NCBI GenBank assembly: GCA_002305045.1
Contig: DBPX01000006.1
Coordinates: 1 to 64,000 of the forward strand
Length of the DNA: 64,000 bases
Origin: Ruminococcus sp. UBA1409
GTDB lineage: Bacteria > Bacillota > Clostridia > Oscillospirales > Ruminococcaceae
Direction of reading: 5' to 3'
Below the pieces are notes generated by a model. That model ran no database searches. It saw only the letters and a list, made by a program, of their open reading frames with translations, and had not been told where the DNA came from. A program made the translations under genes and the position numbers. The stretch's first letter is position 1, and each line of letters begins with the position of its first letter. Shown piece by piece: positions 60,399 to 64,000 of the stretch.

Positions 60399-62480
60399 AT
60401 GGATAACGCTAAAGGCAGGCTGAGCATTGATTTTAACGACGGCTGGAGATTTAAAAGGCTTACAAGGGAAAGCGGTTTAGACAGGCTTGACATCTTAGGT
60501 CCCGATTTTGACTTTTCCTGCTGGGAAACGATATCCCTGCCTCACACCTGGAACGATCAGGACGGCTGCAGCGGTCCTGACGGAATAAAGGAGGGCGGGG
60601 AGCATTACTACCGTGGCGCAGGAGGATACGAAAAGAGCTTTTTCCTTCCCCCGGGGCTTATGGGGAAGCGGATATTTTTAGAGCTTGGAGGAGCCAATAC
60701 CGTAGCGTGGGTGTTTGTAAACGGAAGCCCCGCCGGAGTCCACGAGGGAGGCTACTCTATGTTCAGGCTGGATATAACCTCCCTTCTTCGATTTGACGGT
60801 ATTAACCGCATCATTATAAGGGTCAGCAACGCCCCGACTGATTACATTCCTCCCATAACTAATCAGGGGGACTTCACCAAGATGGGCGGGATATACAGAA
60901 AGGTCAGGCTGATAGCCGTAGAGCCTGTTCACATCGAGCTTTTGGACCTGGGCGGTCCGGGAGCTTACATAACCCCCTGCAATATTTCAAAAAGGAGCGC
61001 AGATATACGCCTTGCCATAGGGATAAGAAACGACGGGGAGGCGGACTGCCGCACCGCCGTCTGCGTAGAAATTTTCGGCAGGGAAGGCGGCAAAACCCCT
61101 CTTTTATCTAAAAAGGTATACTCCGAGCTTCATGGGCACGGCTGTGAAAAGGTCGAGCTTACTCTGAGGCTTGCAGACCCTATTTTCTGGGACGGAGTGA
61201 AGAATCCCTATCTTTATACGGCGAGGGTCAGCCTGTCGGACTGCGGCGGAACGCCGCTTGACGCAATATCCGAGAGCTTTGGCGTAAGGAGCTTTTATGT
61301 CGACCCCGAAAAGGGCTTTTTCCTAAACGGCGTAAGGACCGACCTTCACGGCGTTAATTACCATCAGGACAGCTTTGAGTCCGGCTGGGCGATGACCGAC
61401 AGCCAGCGTGAAAGGGATTACGGCATCATGCGTGAGCTCGGCTGCACGACCGTCAGGCTCGCTCACTACCAGCACGACAGCTATGAGTACACCCTTTGCG
61501 ACAGGCTGGGGCTTGCCGTCTGGACGGAGATAGGAATAGTCAACACCGTGTCCCCGGACAACGACACCCTTGCCGTAAGCGAAGCCTTTGTAAAAAACGC
61601 CGAGCAGCAGCTAAAGGAGCTGATACGGCAGTGCTACAACCATCCGAGCGTATTTTTCATCGGGATTTCAAACGAGCTTTACCAGATGTCGGACGAGATA
61701 TTCGGAATTTACAGCCGTCTTTGCGAGCTTGCAAGGGCGGAGGACCCGACAAGGCTTATAGTCTGTGCCGACAACCAGGCGCATGGCAACTTCAACAGGC
61801 TCCCCACCGATTTGGTCGGCTACAACAAGTATTTCGGCTGGTATATAGACTCCGGGGAGGACGCACTGGGAGTCTGGCTGGATAAGCGGCGCTCAGCCCA
61901 GAGCAGGGCGGTGGCAATTTCCGAATACGGTGGAGGCGGCGCAATATCCCAGCACATGGACAATATCGTCTGGGAAAGGGACATTGACCCGTGGGGAAAA
62001 AGGCATTACGAGTGCTATCAGGCGTCGATGCATGAAAATATCCTAAAACAGCTTAACAGCAGGGAGTATCTCTGGGGAAAATATGTTTGGTGCCTTTTTG
62101 ATTTTGCCTCGGACGGCAGGGTCGAGGGCGACACCGTGGGTCAAAACGACAAGGGTCTTGCAACAAGGGAGCGTGTTCCAAAGGACGCCTTTTACCTCTA
62201 TCAGTCGATCTGGAGCGACAAGCCGATGCTAAGGCTGACGCAAAAGCGCTTTTCTGTAAGAAAAACGCCGGTACCGATAGTCAAGGCGTACTCAAATCTT
62301 GACGAGGTCAAGCTGTTTGTCGACGGCGCTTTTGTCGGCGTCGGGAAGAGGGATAATACCGTTTTCACCTGGGAGAATGTCAGCATAAAAACTGGAACTC
62401 CGAGTAAAATAAGAGTATCCGCAATGACAAGGGACGGCATACTGCTGGAGGACGCCGCACTCTGGGAGGCGGAGGAATAA
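60399..62480 (+). CDS. GH2 family beta-galactosidase-like glycosidase
   Basis: The 693-residue enzyme has the GH2 layout: sugar-binding domain (about 10-195, with GRLSIDFNDGWRF and SLPHTWND), an immunoglobulin-like domain (about 200-315) and a TIM barrel with RTDLHGVNYHQD. The acid/base glutamate is E426 (ISNEL) and the nucleophile E509 (ISEYGG). Without signal peptide it is cytoplasmic. Beta-galactosidase is the best guess; beta-glucuronidase or other GH2 activities are possible. TTGGAGGAAT precedes ATG 60399. It is monocistronic. Confidence 0.9.
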   Translation: MDNAKGRLSIDFNDGWRFKRLTRESGLDRLDILGPDFDFSCWETISLPHTWNDQDGCSGPDGIKEGGEHYYRGAGGYEKSFFLPPGLMGKRIFLELGGANTVAWVFVNGSPAGVHEGGYSMFRLDITSLLRFDGINRIIIRVSNAPTDYIPPITNQGDFTKMGGIYRKVRLIAVEPVHIELLDLGGPGAYITPCNISKRSADIRLAIGIRNDGEADCRTAVCVEIFGREGGKTPLLSKKVYSELHGHGCEKVELTLRLADPIFWDGVKNPYLYTARVSLSDCGGTPLDAISESFGVRSFYVDPEKGFFLNGVRTDLHGVNYHQDSFESGWAMTDSQRERDYGIMRELGCTTVRLAHYQHDSYEYTLCDRLGLAVWTEIGIVNTVSPDNDTLAVSEAFVKNAEQQLKELIRQCYNHPSVFFIGISNELYQMSDEIFGIYSRLCELARAEDPTRLIVCADNQAHGNFNRLPTDLVGYNKYFGWYIDSGEDALGVWLDKRRSAQSRAVAISEYGGGGAISQHMDNIVWERDIDPWGKRHYECYQASMHENILKQLNSREYLWGKYVWCLFDFASDGRVEGDTVGQNDKGLATRERVPKDAFYLYQSIWSDKPMLRLTQKRFSVRKTPVPIVKAYSNLDEVKLFVDGAFVGVGKRDNTVFTWENVSIKTGTPSKIRVSAMTRDGILLEDAALWEAEE

Positions 62481-62485
62481 AAAAT

Positions 62486-62533
62486 AATGCACCCGGCTTC
62501 AGCCTTGATAAGGCTGGCAGGGTGCATTTTTGT
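62486..62533 (+). terminator. Terminator of the GH2 gene
   Basis: ATGCACCC (62487-62494) pairs with GGGTGCAT (62520-62527), with an inner CAGCCTT/AAGGCTG stem, followed by TTTTTG. Confidence 0.88.
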
Positions 62534-62577
62534 ACGGTCGTTAATGCCCGGGAGGGTTCTAGGGCATAAAAAGGAGC

Positions 62578-62610
62578 AAAGCCCGAAGACAAGGAGAGCT
62601 TCAGGCTTTT
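62578..62610 (-). terminator. Probable terminator of tRNA-His
   Basis: AAAGCC.GAAG and CTTC.GGCTTT pair with one mismatch; on the minus strand CTCCTTTTTA follows shortly. A plain T-run (CTTTTTCTTTC) also lies immediately after the tRNA. Confidence 0.5.
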
Positions 62611-62629
62611 AAATGGATGAAAGAAAAAG

Positions 62630-62707
62630 TGGGGTGGATAGTGGGACTCGAACCCACGGTCTTCAGAACCACAATCTGACGCGTTAACCAACTACGCTAT
62701 ATCCACC
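62630..62707 (-). tRNA. tRNA-His (anticodon GTG)
   Basis: The cloverleaf is complete: acceptor GTGGATA/TATCCAC, D arm with GTTGGTTAACGC, anticodon stem CAGAT around a loop with GTG, and T arm GTGGGTTCGAGTCCCAC. The extra G-1 opposite discriminator C73, the identity mark of tRNA-His, is encoded at 62707, and the 3' CCA is encoded (62632-62630). It is a single gene. Confidence 0.97.
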
Positions 62708-62728
62708 ATATGGCAAATAATGAAATAT

Positions 62729-62795
62729 GTCGCAGCCGGGAGAGCACCCTCCCGACGCCGCAACATATTATAGCATGACCTTAGAGAAAAATCAA
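62729..62795 (-). promoter_or_regulatory. tRNA-His promoter and leader hairpin
   Basis: On the minus strand TTGATT (62795-62790) and TATAAT (62772-62767) are 17 bases apart. The short leader begins with a GC-rich hairpin whose core is CGGGAG/CTCCCG (62737-62754), before the tRNA. Confidence 0.75.
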
Positions 62796-62821
62796 GTATT
62801 TTTTAAAATTTTGTTTTTTAC

Positions 62822-63586
62822 TCACCAATTCTTCCTCGAGGACACCTTTCCCTCGTTGAAATCGCCGATGGAATCCTTGAGCCATTCTATGCTGTCCTCT
62901 ACCCAGTCGGGAGTCCTCGTGCATATCCAGGAGCGGTTTTGCACCCAGGAATCGCAGGTTGTGAAGCCGTGGTTGGCGTAGGCGTAGATGTGGCTCTCGT
63001 AGGGGATGTTGTTTTTTGTGAGAGCGTCAAGAAGCCTTATCGTGTTGTCTATCGGGACAGTTGAGTCCGTTCTCGAGGAGAAAACGAAGATGGGGCTTGT
63101 TTTTTCGCTTACCGACTCGGGGATTCCCGGAGCGTTTTCAAGATAGACGCTGACAGTCTCCTTGGTTATAACCGGGTAGCCAAGAATACACGCCGCAGGA
63201 CGGTATTTTGAAAGACAGGCGCAGGCAGCCGCAAGATGTCCGCCTGCCGAGAAGCCCACTACGCAGATTCTGTCCTCGTCCACCTGCCATTCCTGCGAGC
63301 TGCTTTTTATAAGCTCTATTGCCTCCTCGTAGTCAAGCATGGGAGCCGGCCATTTTATATCCTCGCCGACCGAGTACCTAAGAACGAACGCCTGATAGCC
63401 CGCTCTTAAATAGCAAAGAGCGACAGGGTCCGCCTCCCTGTCGGAGCAGTACCTGTAGCCCCCTCCCGGAAGGACAAGCATGGCGGGTCTTTTTTCAACT
63501 CCCCAGTATTCCGGGCTTTTATCATGCAGGTAGCAGGTCAGGGTAACGCCGCTTCCCGAGCTTAAGGTGTAGCTTAGTATTTTCAT
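62822..63586 (-). CDS. Alpha/beta-hydrolase, acetyl-xylan-esterase-like
   Basis: The 254-residue enzyme has the nucleophile S113 in GFSAGGH, an oxyanion GGGY at 41-44 (PGGGY), an aspartate in SSRTDSTVP and histidine in YANHGF: the carbohydrate-esterase-like BD-FAE/Axe type that removes acetyl or feruloyl groups from plant glycans. There is no signal peptide. GGGAGAC precedes ATG 63586. It stands alone with its own promoter, near a GH2 enzyme on the other strand. Confidence 0.87.
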   Translation of the reverse strand: MKILSYTLSSGSGVTLTCYLHDKSPEYWGVEKRPAMLVLPGGGYRYCSDREADPVALCYLRAGYQAFVLRYSVGEDIKWPAPMLDYEEAIELIKSSSQEWQVDEDRICVVGFSAGGHLAAACACLSKYRPAACILGYPVITKETVSVYLENAPGIPESVSEKTSPIFVFSSRTDSTVPIDNTIRLLDALTKNNIPYESHIYAYANHGFTTCDSWVQNRSWICTRTPDWVEDSIEWLKDSIGDFNEGKVSSRKNW

Positions 63587-63625
63587 GAGGGTTGTCTCCC
63601 TTCGCCAAAATTATTTCATGAAGTA

Positions 63626-63654
63626 ATTTTAGCACAGAGTCCTCAAAAATGCAA
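63626..63654 (-). promoter_or_regulatory. Promoter of the esterase gene
   Basis: On the minus strand TTGCAT (63654-63649) and TAAAAT (63631-63626) are 17 bases apart, about 40 bases before the start. Confidence 0.65.
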
Positions 63655-63665
63655 CCTGAAAATCC

Positions 63666-63929
63666 CTAAAGCTGGCTTTTTGCAACGAGAAAATCCTCTA
63701 CGGCGTCCCTAATATGTATAGAGGAGAGTCCCAGCCGGTTGAAGCTTTTTGCAAGCTCGAGCAGCTCGTTTTTGTCGCAGGAAATTCCATCTACGGACGC
63801 CGCTACGCTTCCGTCCCCGTAAAAAGCCGCTATACCGTACTCTGCCGGCTCGCCGGGACGAGAGGGCTTAGTCTCGGTGACGGCATAGCTCAAATTGGAG
63901 CCCATTGTTAATTCTTTGGCAGTGTTCAT
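63666..63929 (-). CDS. DUF6514-like small protein
   Basis: The 87-residue protein contains YGIAAFYGDG, DGISCDKNELLELAKSFNRLGLSSIH and IRDAVEDFLV, which I recall as the DUF6514 family of Clostridia, with no known function. ATG 63929 follows GGAGGTATAAAA; the frame extends upstream to 63971 without a site. A TATAAT on the minus strand near 63967 may be its -10 box. Confidence 0.75.
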   Translation of the reverse strand: MNTAKELTMGSNLSYAVTETKPSRPGEPAEYGIAAFYGDGSVAASVDGISCDKNELLELAKSFNRLGLSSIHIRDAVEDFLVAKSQL

Positions 63930-64000
63930 TTTTATACCTCCAAAAAAGATGATGCAGGCATTATTATACAATACAAAATATTAATATTATGTCGAAAAAA

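Overview
The window looks like a chromosomal segment of an anaerobic Gram-positive gut bacterium of the Clostridia (Ruminococcaceae/Oscillospiraceae-like). This rests on the gene families: HemZ-type coproporphyrinogen dehydrogenase, FabK enoyl-ACP reductase, a nifS-nifU-mnmA sulfur-relay order, DUF6514, BlaI/BlaR1-type regulation, GGAGG ribosome sites and TTGACA/TATAAT promoters. No rRNA is present and there is one tRNA (His). Base composition looks middle-GC by eye, with one clearly AT-richer foreign block at about 21.04-24.95 kb.

Layout. 0-8.2 kb: trpS, a 53-residue membrane peptide and ychF; gap on the opposite strand; then a pfk-ppx-ppk1 operon linking glycolysis and polyphosphate. 8.2-11.5 kb (minus): nifS-nifU-mnmA for tRNA thiolation, then rnhA. 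11.6-19.6 kb: a beta-lactamase-fold serine hydrolase, then an overlapping run recJ, relA/spoT homologue, metallo-beta-lactamase-fold hydrolase and hemZ. 19.7-24.95 kb: rlmD whose 3' end appears to have been replaced by a mobile-element tail, followed by a DUF6061 protein, a BlaI repressor with two perfect operators, and a BlaR1-like protease with an unusual non-penicillin-binding outer domain. 25-29.5 kb: a GH127 beta-L-arabinofuranosidase and an AbrB / ABC transporter / methyltransferase operon.

29.7-41.9 kb: a complete type I-E CRISPR-Cas locus, cas3-cse1-cse2-cas7e-cas5e-cas6e-cas1-cas2, in which Cas2 carries a C-terminal DnaQ-like DEDDh exonuclease. It is followed by an array of 49 repeats and 48 spacers that are almost perfectly regular. 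The cas operon has a consensus promoter and the leader is very short with a terminator-like hairpin. This is the most interesting accessory region.

42-50.3 kb: a secreted GH127 lipoprotein, a two-component system whose kinase has a repetitive tail, a gene-free structured stretch, a thioesterase and a multi-PAS winged-helix regulator. 50.4-60.1 kb (minus): a fatty-acid synthesis operon acpP-fabK-fabD-fabG-fabF-accB-fabZ-accC-accD-accA followed by an AMP-forming acyl-CoA ligase, without fabH or a nearby regulator. 60.3-64 kb: a GH2 beta-galactosidase, tRNA-His, an acetyl-esterase-like hydrolase and a DUF6514 protein. The glycosidases and esterase point to use of arabinose- and galactose-bearing plant glycans.
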